Shown: piece after piece, positions 8,793-15,860 of the stretch
How positions within the stretch are numbered: position 1 is the stretch's first letter
Layout: each line of letters opens with the position of its first letter
DNA from: an uncultured Rhodocyclaceae bacterium
Lineage (GTDB): Bacteria; Pseudomonadota; Gammaproteobacteria; Burkholderiales; Rhodocyclaceae
Assembly (NCBI GenBank): GCA_907163075.1
Contig: CAJQTY010000001.1
Location: forward strand, 3,162,001 to 3,226,000
Length of the DNA: 64,000 bases
Reading direction: 5' to 3'
Made by a program: the position numbers and the translations under genes
The notes under the pieces: model-generated
The model's database searches: none
The model's input: only the letters and a program-made list of their open reading frames with translations
Told to the model about the DNA's origin: nothing

Positions 8793-9710
8793 ATGAAAAA
8801 AGACGCCAGCGCTACCGTTCTTCTCGACGTCAATCTGCTGCGACTCTTCGACCTGCTCTACAGCACGCGCAGCGTGACGCGTGCCGCCGAGCAGCTCGGG
8901 CTTGCCCAGCCGACGGTCAGCATCTGGCTGGGCAAGCTGCGCCAGCAGTTGAACGACCCGCTGTTCGTGCGCACGCCTACGGGAATGCAGCCGACGCCGG
9001 TGGCGGATGCGCTGATCGCGACGGCGCGCGAGGCGCTGGAATCCCTGCGCCATCTTTCCAACTGGGAATCGATATTCGAGCCGGCCACGACGCAGCGGCG
9101 ATTCCGCATCTGCATGACCGATGCCAGCCACATCACCCTGCTACCGCAACTCCTGGCCCACGTGCGATCGATCGCGCCGGGCGTTCGCCTGGGTGCGGCA
9201 CGGATCGATGCGCAGACGGCGCATCTGCTCGAATCCGGCGAGGCCGACCTGGCCCTGGGGCTGATTCCGGAACTCGGGGCCGGGTTTTATCAGCAGAGTC
9301 TGTTTGTCCAGGACTGGGTGTGCCTGGCCAACGCCCATCATCCGCGCATCGGGGAAGAACTCAGCCTGAGTAGCTATCAGCAGGAAGGGCACATCGGCAT
9401 CGTTTCGGGAACCGGCCATCGCCTGCTCGATGCGGCGCTCGAACGCCAGCACATCACGCGCCAGGTGGTGCTGGAATTGCCCGGCTTTCTCGGGCTGTCG
9501 GCGATCGTCTCGAGTACCGACCTGCTCGTCACGCTACCGCGCCAGATCGGCCAGACGCTGGCGAAGCTCGGCAACGCGCGCGTGTTTCCTTGCCCGTTCC
9601 CGATCCCGTCATTTACCGTCAAGCAGCATTGGCATACGCGCTATCACCGCGACGCGGGCAATCGCTGGCTGCGCGAGGTCTGTGCGGGCCTGTTCCTCAG
9701 CAAGGGGTAG
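8793..9710 (+). CDS. LysR-family transcriptional regulator
   Basis: A 305-residue regulator. The N-terminal winged HTH is seen at about residues 11-70 (LLRLFDLLYSTRSVTRAAEQ, then LAQPTVSIWLGKLR and DPLFVRTPTGMQPT), followed by a periplasmic-binding-like effector domain. It is divergent from the ketopantoate-reductase-like operon and presumably controls it in response to a pathway acid. The operator candidate lies in the shared promoter region. Confidence 0.92.
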   Translation: MKKDASATVLLDVNLLRLFDLLYSTRSVTRAAEQLGLAQPTVSIWLGKLRQQLNDPLFVRTPTGMQPTPVADALIATAREALESLRHLSNWESIFEPATTQRRFRICMTDASHITLLPQLLAHVRSIAPGVRLGAARIDAQTAHLLESGEADLALGLIPELGAGFYQQSLFVQDWVCLANAHHPRIGEELSLSSYQQEGHIGIVSGTGHRLLDAALERQHITRQVVLELPGFLGLSAIVSSTDLLVTLPRQIGQTLAKLGNARVFPCPFPIPSFTVKQHWHTRYHRDAGNRWLREVCAGLFLSKG

Positions 9711-9718
9711 CCGTGCAG

Positions 9719-10153
9719 CCACTTTTCCGCCCAGACACCGAATGTCTTGGCATACTTCACGCGGGCTTTGTCTCGCGCCTTTTCCTAGGGAATCGCTGAT
9801 TAAATGAGAAATAGTCATTCCGGCGAACGCCGGAATCCATAAAAATCAACGAGCTGGACACCGGCTTCCGCCGGTGTGACGAATATATTAGCGCCGCCCT
9901 GGGACGGTAACTTCCCGGAAGCGATCATCTTCATGGTCTCGCCCAACAAGTGCTCGCGGGCCTCCAACAGTGTGATGCCGACGGTTCCGTAGTGCCCAAA
10001 GGTGATGGTCTCCTGCCTGCCGTTGATCGAGTAGTTGTAGCGGAACGCGATCGCCCCGGCAGGGGTGACGGCAGCACAGAGGCCGTCGCGGTCGTTCACT
10101 TTGTAAAGCTTGTCCTGCGGCTTGTCGTTGCGTAGCTTGGTGTCGGTCAGCAT
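9719..10153 (-). pseudogene. Relic of a P4-type integrase N-terminus from an earlier guaA-targeting element
   Basis: From the ATG at 10153 the relic encodes MLTDTKLRN...DKLYKVNDRDG and continues as a near copy of the first 80 or so residues of the intact integrase at 23159-24367. The homology resumes at 9719-9787 (cttttccgcccag...gcgggctttg), matching the intact gene around 24051-24115. Between the blocks a repeat-containing insertion and a +1-type slip (EHLLGE for EQLGE) destroy the frame. The catalytic domain is missing. The relic is followed on its promoter side by the same terminator and att-like sequence as the live integrase, so it marks an older, mostly deleted relative. Confidence 0.88.
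9788..9893. repeat. Small REP-like insertion inside the integrase relic
   Basis: The approximately 100-base segment has no counterpart in the intact integrase. It holds two perfect or near-perfect hairpins, CATTCCGGCG/CGCCGGAAT at 9816-9838 and ACACCGGC-TTCC-GCCGGTGT at 9858-9877. The motif TCATTCCGGCGAA(A/C)GCCGGA recurs near 42,719, in variant form near 28,395 and near 63,013, so this belongs to a dispersed repeat family. Confidence 0.65.
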
Positions 10154-10388
10154 GATCTCCGTCCTATCCCGACTCAAAATACCATCCTCAATACAAGCGC
10201 AAGATACTTAATTTTTTATAGATCAATGCATTAGAAAATCCAAATACCATGCAGCGCTGAAAAATAATGGCATGGTATCGAGCGATGTTCATGGTATCAG
10301 AGCCGATAGTACCGTCCGCCAAGCCATGAAAAATCAGTGCGTGGCGGTGCTGTGTGTTGCCAGTCGATGCCAGACCCAGAAGCAAAAA

Positions 10389-10467
10389 AACCCGCAGTGA
10401 CGCGGGCTTAGAGGTGTTTTGTGCTTCTCAAGGCCTGCCGTTGCCAGACATCAAATCACTCCCACTC
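10389..10467. other. attL of the integrated element (guaA 3'-end duplication) with upstream terminator copy
   Basis: The stretch CCTGCCGTTGCCAGACATC then AAATCA(C/T)TCCCACTC is repeated at 24,648-24,685, where its right half is the last codons and stop of guaA. Read on the minus strand, 10456-10472 still encodes the guaA tail T-I-E-W-E-stop, although no guaA gene is here. The probable core is TCACTCCCACTC at 10456-10467. To its right the element begins; to its left is the leader of the older integrase relic with the hairpin CCCGC-AGTGAC-GCGGG (10391-10406). Confidence 0.85.
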
Positions 10468-10569
10468 TATTGTATTTGGTTGCAAAAACATGACCATTAT
10501 CAATACCTTACGAAGGCACGCCAAACAAATGCCATGAAAAATACCATGCTTCATAACCGTTCCTATTGC

Positions 10570-10899
10570 TTAGATCAACACCCAGCCGTCCAGCGCGAAG
10601 CATGCGGCCATATCTCGCCCCTTGTCCGTAGCACCGCCCAAGCATGCCTTGACCTGCTCGAGAGCGGACCCTTCGACGATTGCGCGAGCGAAATCTAGCG
10701 TTGCGGCGATCTTCTTAGGAACCGTGAGCACAAAGCGCACATGCCCCCATTGGTCGTGCTCCGCGTCATAGGTTGCTTGCCAGTAGTCGTATTCGGCAGG
10801 AAGTTCGAACAGCCTCGCCGCCAGTTTGAATTTCTGCCCGTCCCCCCGCTGGTGTATGCCGAGCGAAATATCATGTTGTGAGACTTGTCTGAGCTGCAT
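10570..10899 (-). CDS. Hypothetical 109-residue protein, last gene of the XRE-PRTase-SLOG operon
   Basis: No family is recognised. The protein is soluble, with an aromatic central segment (YDYWQATYDAEHDQWGHV), a run resembling a beta strand plus basic turn (VRFVLTVPKKIA) and a C-terminal helix. A strong GAGGAGG site precedes the ATG. It starts 18 bases after the SLOG gene stop, so it belongs to the same transcript and may be the effector, inhibitor or partner of that system. Confidence 0.7.
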   Translation of the reverse strand: MQLRQVSQHDISLGIHQRGDGQKFKLAARLFELPAEYDYWQATYDAEHDQWGHVRFVLTVPKKIAATLDFARAIVEGSALEQVKACLGGATDKGRDMAACFALDGWVLI

Positions 10900-10917
10900 G
10901 GAACCTCCTCTTATCGA

Positions 10918-11478
10918 TCAGGCGAACATCTGAATCTGTTCGTGCTTCATTGCGTCGATCCGGGAAAACAGCCTGATTTTCTCGTCGGCCTTCTGCTTGG
11001 CGTGCTCCGACATGAACGAGAGCAGTTCTTCGAGCTGTTCAACGGTGCCGATGTTCTTGAAGACCTTGGCCTTGTGCACGAAGACAACAGATTTCTTCTT
11101 GCGCGTCAAAAGTTCGATGACGTTGCTGAGCGTGCCCGTGCTCTTCGTATCCCAGATCATCAAACCGATGTCCGCCACCTCGGCCATGCGAATGTCCTTG
11201 GCAGTGAAGAATGCACGCGACCCCTGTGAATGGTTTGTTTCGACGCATTGAACAGGCCAATGCCCTACGTTATTCCTAGGCCGCTCACCACTACAAAAGA
11301 CGATTGCTCTTGTCGCACTGTGGTCGACTAGGTACTGTTGGATGGATGTGTCAACCCCGTCGGCATCGCCCACCACGACCTCAAAGTCTTGGGCGACGAT
11401 GTTGTCAATTCGCTCCTTGACTTTCGGGTCAAGGTGCTTGATGTTCATCGAGCCGGCAATGAAAACTCGTGTAGTCAT
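10918..11478 (-). CDS. SLOG-type Rossmannoid nucleotide-binding protein
   Basis: A 186-residue protein with the SLOG-like start TTRVFIAGSMNI, the loop VVGDADGVDTSIQQYL, and a second half with IGLMIWDTKSTGTLSNVIEL, where the last G-T/S-x-N segment resembles the phosphate-binding end of YspA/DprA-like SLOG domains. A basic, helical C-terminus (KQKADEKIRLFSRIDAMK) follows. SLOG domains bind or process nucleotide-derived ligands. The ATG at 11478 was chosen for its GGAG site. The gene overlaps the phosphoribosyltransferase region closely and forms an operon with it. Confidence 0.75.
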   Translation of the reverse strand: MTTRVFIAGSMNIKHLDPKVKERIDNIVAQDFEVVVGDADGVDTSIQQYLVDHSATRAIVFCSGERPRNNVGHWPVQCVETNHSQGSRAFFTAKDIRMAEVADIGLMIWDTKSTGTLSNVIELLTRKKKSVVFVHKAKVFKNIGTVEQLEELLSFMSEHAKQKADEKIRLFSRIDAMKHEQIQMFA

Positions 11479-11480
11479 AA

Positions 11481-12071
11481 TCATCTCCAAGTCAGTGCAG
11501 CTACGTAGATATTCCGTACCTTCGGGTATGCACGCAGCACTTTGCAGGCAGCCTCCATCGACGCCCCTGTATGGAACAAGTCATCGACAACTAGCACATT
11601 CCAGGGGCCACCACCTTGGATACTATCGTTTACGCTAAAGCTGTCGCCGATAGCTTCGATTTTCTCGTCCTTGGTGTTCAGGTCCTTGAGAGACTTCCCA
11701 TTCACCGCTTTCACCAGCAGGTTGTCAAAAACGGGGACCTTCACCAGTGCGCCCAGCTCATTGGCCACTTCGGTGACCGGCTGCCGATGACGCGGATTCG
11801 ATGCCGGCATCGGGACGATGAACCCTATATTGGGTAGCTTCGGGCAGATGTGATCTGCAATGGCCTGCGCGAGAGGCTTTACTTGTGCCCAATCGCTTCG
11901 GTACTTTAGCTGATACGTGGCCTCGCCTACCTCGGTACGGGTCGTGTCAAAGCGTGCATGGCCGTATTCGTCATCCCCAAGATAAACGCTTTGCAGGGTG
12001 TGCTTGTCCAGCACCCATCCACCATCCCATGGCCCGAAAATTTGTCTAAGCGAAGCATTCAAAGCAGTCAT
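11481..12071 (-). CDS. ComF-like phosphoribosyltransferase
   Basis: A 196-residue protein with a type I PRTase fold. The PRPP-binding signature is VLVVDDLFHTGASMEAA (about residues 157-173), with two acidic residues followed by T-G-A-S. The upstream FIVPMPASNPRHRQPVTEVA matches the ComF-type hood region. An N-terminal domain of about 80 residues is not recognised. It starts 14 bases after the XRE gene and runs into the SLOG gene. PRTase plus SLOG pairings are known from predicted nucleotide-based conflict systems; the substrate base is unknown. Confidence 0.8.
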   Translation of the reverse strand: MTALNASLRQIFGPWDGGWVLDKHTLQSVYLGDDEYGHARFDTTRTEVGEATYQLKYRSDWAQVKPLAQAIADHICPKLPNIGFIVPMPASNPRHRQPVTEVANELGALVKVPVFDNLLVKAVNGKSLKDLNTKDEKIEAIGDSFSVNDSIQGGGPWNVLVVDDLFHTGASMEAACKVLRAYPKVRNIYVAALTWR

Positions 12072-12085
12072 CCTTTCGCGCCAGA

Positions 12086-12421
12086 TTAGGCGATTGCTAT
12101 CGTCAGCTGTCCGGTCGGGTCGGTGGCCGGCCGTACTTTGATCTCAATGTCGTACCCGAGACGATTCAGGCACTCCATCAATTTGCGCTCAGAGAGGTTG
12201 GCAAAGTCGCCACGCATCATCCCCGACACCTTCGGTTGTGGAATGCCCATGCGCCGACCAGCCTCTTCTTGGGTCAGGCCAAGACGACGCACGGCGCGGG
12301 TAATCTCGATCACCAGGCCGGACTTGATCTTGAGCTTCTCGGCATTGGGTAGCCCGAGGTCGGCGAACACGTTGCCCGAGCTGGTTTCGATCTCGACGCC
12401 TTCAATCATGCGCTTTGTCAT
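12086..12421 (-). CDS. XRE-family HTH regulator (HigA/HTH_37-type antitoxin-like)
   Basis: A 111-residue DNA-binding protein whose HTH is LGLTQEEAGRRMGIPQPKVS (about residues 50-69), followed by the family tail RLGYDIEIKVRP. Proteins of this type usually act as antitoxins next to a RelE/HigB-like toxin, but no toxin gene stands upstream. It instead heads the PRTase-SLOG operon, so it is probably that operon's repressor or immunity component. AAAGGAG precedes the ATG and a palindromic operator lies 50 bases upstream. Confidence 0.85.
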   Translation of the reverse strand: MTKRMIEGVEIETSSGNVFADLGLPNAEKLKIKSGLVIEITRAVRRLGLTQEEAGRRMGIPQPKVSGMMRGDFANLSERKLMECLNRLGYDIEIKVRPATDPTGQLTIAIA

Positions 12422-12470
12422 GTCGTAGCTCCTTTGCCCACGCTCGCCCCATCCAACGAGTACTTAGTCT

Positions 12471-12486
12471 ATACCACTTCAGGTAT
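12471..12486. promoter_or_regulatory. Candidate operator of the XRE regulator
   Basis: ATACC-ACTTCA-GGTAT is an exact inverted repeat with 5-base arms in the gap between the divergent XRE operon and the 320-residue regulator-like gene. It may serve either protein. No second copy was noticed in the window. Confidence 0.4.
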
Positions 12487-12569
12487 GGAATCAAACAATC
12501 AAGAGATACACATATTGCTCCAATATCGCACAATGCTATCATTACGTTTTTCCACGACAGGAAGCCATC

Positions 12570-13532
12570 ATGTTTAGCAAGATCGCGATTCGGAACATAC
12601 CCAGCCAAATCCTTCGGGCACTTGAAACACTGGCTGACCTCCATGACCGCTCAACGGAGGCCGAAGCTCGGCAAGCGCTGAGAGCCTGGGTTGAGCCGCT
12701 GTTGGTTCAGGACAGTCGAAACACCCGCCGCAAGGAAGTCGCAGAGCGACTCAACCGAATGCTGACGCAAGCCAACTCCGGCCAGCGAGGCACAAAGCTC
12801 ACTCCATCACACATCGCCGAAGCCATTAAGGAGGAGCGAGCGGAAGATGTCGAGGACTGGTTTCTTGCGGAAAAGGAGCCAAGTTTTTCCCAACTGTCGG
12901 CCATCGCAAGCTTCCTAGGCGTCGATTCAGACTGGCTCAAGCATGGCGACAAAACGCTCTATCCACCCGCATATGAACGGTTGTCTGAGAACCCTTTCGA
13001 AGCCGTGGATTGGCTTCTGAGCTGGAACCTCGCCAACAACCAGAATGATGGAAAGCTCAAAACCTTGCACCTGATCCGAGCCGACAATCCCACCGGCGGG
13101 CTGTACATGGTGAAGGAATCCGACAAGGGTCACTTTCGGACGTTTTACACGCCGATTCATGTATCAGAGGAGATTGGTGCAGGCGGTGAAGCTTCACTAG
13201 CCGCGCTTTTCGTTACGCTCGAACTTCTGTACAAGCGCTACACCGCGATGGGTAGCGGCATCATGGTTCTAGGTTACCAACTGCGGCCCGACGACATCGC
13301 GCAATTGACCAATGGAAACACTCACCCCGGGTCTCTGCTCAAGGAGGGATCGCGGTCTATGTGGTGGGAGGACATATGGGATCACGAGATGGCACCGAAG
13401 CATGACTACTGGCCGGGCTGGAAATCACTGTACGAGCGCGTAGAGCGAGTGATCTCGGCCCGAACACATCTGAACGAATTGCGGGCACAGATTCGTCAAG
13501 GCGCGACAACGATGGCTCGCAGCGACAATTAA
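12570..13532 (+). CDS. Two-domain putative regulator: ribbon-helix-helix plus helix-turn-helix
   Basis: A 320-residue protein. Residues 1-45 resemble FitA-type ribbon-helix-helix antitoxins (IAIRNIPSQILRALETLA, then DRSTEAEARQAL). Residues 75-135 look like an XRE-type HTH (LTPSHIAEAIKEER, then PSFSQLSAIASFLGVDSDWL). The remaining 185 residues are unrecognised, with conserved-looking acidic and aromatic patches (GSRSMWWEDIWDHEM). AGGAAG precedes the ATG. It is divergent from the XRE-PRTase-SLOG operon and may control it or the element. Confidence 0.7.
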   Translation: MFSKIAIRNIPSQILRALETLADLHDRSTEAEARQALRAWVEPLLVQDSRNTRRKEVAERLNRMLTQANSGQRGTKLTPSHIAEAIKEERAEDVEDWFLAEKEPSFSQLSAIASFLGVDSDWLKHGDKTLYPPAYERLSENPFEAVDWLLSWNLANNQNDGKLKTLHLIRADNPTGGLYMVKESDKGHFRTFYTPIHVSEEIGAGGEASLAALFVTLELLYKRYTAMGSGIMVLGYQLRPDDIAQLTNGNTHPGSLLKEGSRSMWWEDIWDHEMAPKHDYWPGWKSLYERVERVISARTHLNELRAQIRQGATTMARSDN

Positions 13533-13605
13533 CCCCCTGCCGCGCACAAGACCATCATGGGGGGCCAAGCTCCCGCCGAGCCGATTAGTCGTTGATTGAA
13601 TCTAA

Positions 13606-13791
13606 TCAGCCTTTTTTAGCCTTGCATCTGGCGATGGCCTCCGACACGGTTTCACCAGGCTGAAGGTCGTACAGCTCGCGGGCGTTGGTCGTGGTGATAA
13701 ACGGCGGGACTTCCGCGCTGGGGCCGTCATCGTCCAGGAATGCCGGCTCTTCTTGTGCCCGATCATCGGCGATGCTGCCAGGGCCGCTCAT
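13606..13791 (-). CDS. Small acidic hypothetical protein (61 residues)
   Basis: The ATG overlaps the stop of the preceding small gene (ATGA), which argues for real translational coupling at the end of the tra/trb operon. The protein is acidic in its first half and ends ETVSEAIARCKAKKG, a helix with a basic tail. No family is recognised. A role in transfer or regulation can only be inferred from position. Confidence 0.55.
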   Translation of the reverse strand: MSGPGSIADDRAQEEPAFLDDDGPSAEVPPFITTTNARELYDLQPGETVSEAIARCKAKKG

Positions 13792-14042
13792 TGCGCAGTT
13801 CCCGGAATAAGTCGAGCGGCCTGCTGCTTGATCGAGGCGATATCGTGTGGCCTAGGCTGCGGCCCACCTGATACCTGGCAATTCAGCAAGACGCAGGCGC
13901 TCGTCATCGCCTCAAGAAGATCCACGACTTCACGGCGAGGGCGGCGCACTCTGCCTTGAGTCTGAGCCTCGGCAACCGCCAGCATGTCATGCAAGACCTC
14001 GGCGTACTGTTTGACTCGTTCACTCGTGATAACGGTATTCAT
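13788..14042 (-). CDS. Hypothetical protein downstream of trbL (84 residues)
   Basis: The ATG at 14042 has AGGAG eight bases upstream and starts just beyond the trbL stop. The protein is mostly helical (SERVKQYAEVLHDMLAVAEA, RREVVDLLEAMTSACVLL) with a basic centre. It occupies the position of trbM in RP4 but is not recognisably TrbM. The stop overlaps the next gene. Confidence 0.6.
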   Translation of the reverse strand: MNTVITSERVKQYAEVLHDMLAVAEAQTQGRVRRPRREVVDLLEAMTSACVLLNCQVSGGPQPRPHDIASIKQQAARLIPGTAQ

Positions 14043-14059
14043 GGCTATTTCTCCTGGCG

Positions 14060-15634
14060 TCAATCAAAAACGGATTTAGGGCTTGCATCACTGCTGCCGG
14101 CGCTGGCCGGCATGGACGAACCGAGTCCCCTCTCATCGGCACCGGCCTCTGTCTTGTTGACGAAGGCTGATACCTCATCGGTTGCGCCACTCAGGCTATC
14201 CCCCGCGAATGCTGGTTCCGAGGTATCCCTGGCCTTAATCGCCGCCGCGATCTTGCCGCCCGTGGTTTCGCTGATGCGATCCATCGCAGTGTCCTTCATC
14301 GAGCTGGCCTTGGCCTTGGCAACGTCCCACGACCCTTGCGCCAGGTTGCCAGCCGTGCTGGCCGCCACCCGACCGACCTTGGCGGCCGCAGCAGCAACCC
14401 GCGAACCGCCCGACCTCACTTCACCAGGTGCGCCGCCGCCGTCGGCGGAGCTTGACGAGCCGCCACCGGATGAGCTGCCGCCCATCGCAGGGGCGCTGCC
14501 GCCGCCAGAATCGCCCATTGCTGACGCGAGGGAGCTGCCGCCGCCTGAATCACCACCGGAGCCGCCACCGCCGCCACCCGCAGCAGCCATCAGATCGCCA
14601 GTGCCAGAGCTGCCGCCGCCGCTTTCGGAGGCATTCGCCTTGGAGAAGGCCGCCATGAGGGCCTGTGCGCCACCGGCCATGTTGGTTGCACCAGCGGCCA
14701 GCGCCGCGCCTGCCGTAGCAGCCATTCCTGCTGCACCCATTGCCGCACCGGCAATAGCACCCACACCGAAATTACCGATGCCCGCCTGACCAACACCGGC
14801 ACCGGTGATAACCCCGGACAGTAGTCCCGGAATCTTGGTGACGAGCATCAGCAGGGCGAAGCAAAAAATCAACATCACGCCCAGTTCTTCAAAGTTGAGC
14901 ACACCCTTGTTCATCTTGGCGTAAAAGGTCGAAAGCAAGTCATTGCCAATGCCGACCAGAAGCACCATAGCGAAGAGTTGCACAGCTACCCCGAGGACGG
15001 TCTTGTAGTAGTTGATCGCCATATCCGAAGTCCAGCGTGATCCCCCGAAGCCCAGGAAAAATATTCCGGCATACATCAATATCCACGCGGAAACTAATAT
15101 CAGCAGCATGTTCACCGCAACGGCTGCAAGCAGCAACATGATCCCGGCGCTCAAGGCCGTGCCGACAAAGCTATCAATGGGACTCCAGAGCGACAGGCTG
15201 GTGATTGCCTGCTTCCAAATCATGAAGCCGATATCAACAATGCCCGATGGCGTGACCGACGAAACGCCAGAGGCTTGCTCCCCAAGCTGCTGCAAGGATC
15301 GGATGATCGAGGACGCGAACGAAGGCCCGTTTCTCAGTAACCAGAGGAAGAAGCCGAAGAACAAGATGAAGCGGACAAATTCGGCGAAGAAGTCACCAAT
15401 GTCAGCCTTACGCAGAATGAGCATGCCACCTGTCCATACCAAGCTGATGGTGCCTAGCGTCCAAAAAAGCCACGTGGCCGCGTTCAACACTACGGTTTGC
15501 CAGCTTGATGCACGTGTGGCGAACTCAGTTACTACCTGGTCGAGCATTCCCTGATTGGTGAGCTGGGCGGCAGCACCAGCCGAGTACAGCATCAGAACCG
15601 TGCCGATGAGCGCTGCTGTTTTGATTACCTTCAT
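14060..15634 (-). CDS. trbL: Conjugative mating-pore protein TrbL (VirB6-like)
   Basis: Polytopic inner-membrane channel component of the IncP-type type IV secretion system. The 524 residues begin with a signal-like segment, then carry about six membrane helices to residue 270 (TWLFWTLGTISLVWTGGMLI, FILFFGFFLWLLRNG, AGIFFLGFGGSRWTSDMAIN). A long Gly/Ser/Ala-rich tail (330-420) follows, with a hydrophilic C-terminus. Length matches RP4 TrbL (about 528). It follows trbK by 5 bases. Only trbJ, trbK and trbL are present, so the protein cannot form a pore alone and must work with a helper system or be vestigial. Confidence 0.9.
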   Translation of the reverse strand: MKVIKTAALIGTVLMLYSAGAAAQLTNQGMLDQVVTEFATRASSWQTVVLNAATWLFWTLGTISLVWTGGMLILRKADIGDFFAEFVRFILFFGFFLWLLRNGPSFASSIIRSLQQLGEQASGVSSVTPSGIVDIGFMIWKQAITSLSLWSPIDSFVGTALSAGIMLLLAAVAVNMLLILVSAWILMYAGIFFLGFGGSRWTSDMAINYYKTVLGVAVQLFAMVLLVGIGNDLLSTFYAKMNKGVLNFEELGVMLIFCFALLMLVTKIPGLLSGVITGAGVGQAGIGNFGVGAIAGAAMGAAGMAATAGAALAAGATNMAGGAQALMAAFSKANASESGGGSSGTGDLMAAAGGGGGGSGGDSGGGSSLASAMGDSGGGSAPAMGGSSSGGGSSSSADGGGAPGEVRSGGSRVAAAAAKVGRVAASTAGNLAQGSWDVAKAKASSMKDTAMDRISETTGGKIAAAIKARDTSEPAFAGDSLSGATDEVSAFVNKTEAGADERGLGSSMPASAGSSDASPKSVFD

Positions 15635-15638
15635 ATTT

Positions 15639-15845
15639 TCACCTTTTCGGGTTGGTCAATTCGAGCCAGTTTTTCGGCTTCTCGGTCGGAGCAATCCTGC
15701 TTTCGGTCGATGCCTTATGGGCGCATTGCTGCTGCTCTTCTTGGTTGCTCGGGTTTTTGCAGTCAAGCTCACGCCGACCGCACCCAGAAACCAGAAGCGC
15801 CACGGCCACGGCGAAAATCAGAGGCGTGATGTGCTTGGCTTGCAT
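15639..15845 (-). CDS. trbK: TrbK-like entry-exclusion lipoprotein
   Basis: A 68-residue protein with a lipoprotein signal peptide and lipobox LVSGC (Cys22), as in IncP TrbK, the surface-exclusion lipoprotein that blocks entry of related plasmids. It sits between trbJ and trbL exactly as in RP4. Its C-terminus STESRI...KPKNWLEL closely repeats the C-terminus of the neighbouring TrbJ. If functional it would defend the host, or the element, against a second IncP-type donor. Confidence 0.75.
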   Translation of the reverse strand: MQAKHITPLIFAVAVALLVSGCGRRELDCKNPSNQEEQQQCAHKASTESRIAPTEKPKNWLELTNPKR

Positions 15846-15860
15846 GGTGTGTTCCCCTGG

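Noticed and set aside
12402-12644. Possible toxin gene upstream of the XRE antitoxin-like gene
   Set aside because: No RelE/HigB-like sequence, no ribosome binding site, and it overlaps both the operator candidate and the start of the 320-residue gene.
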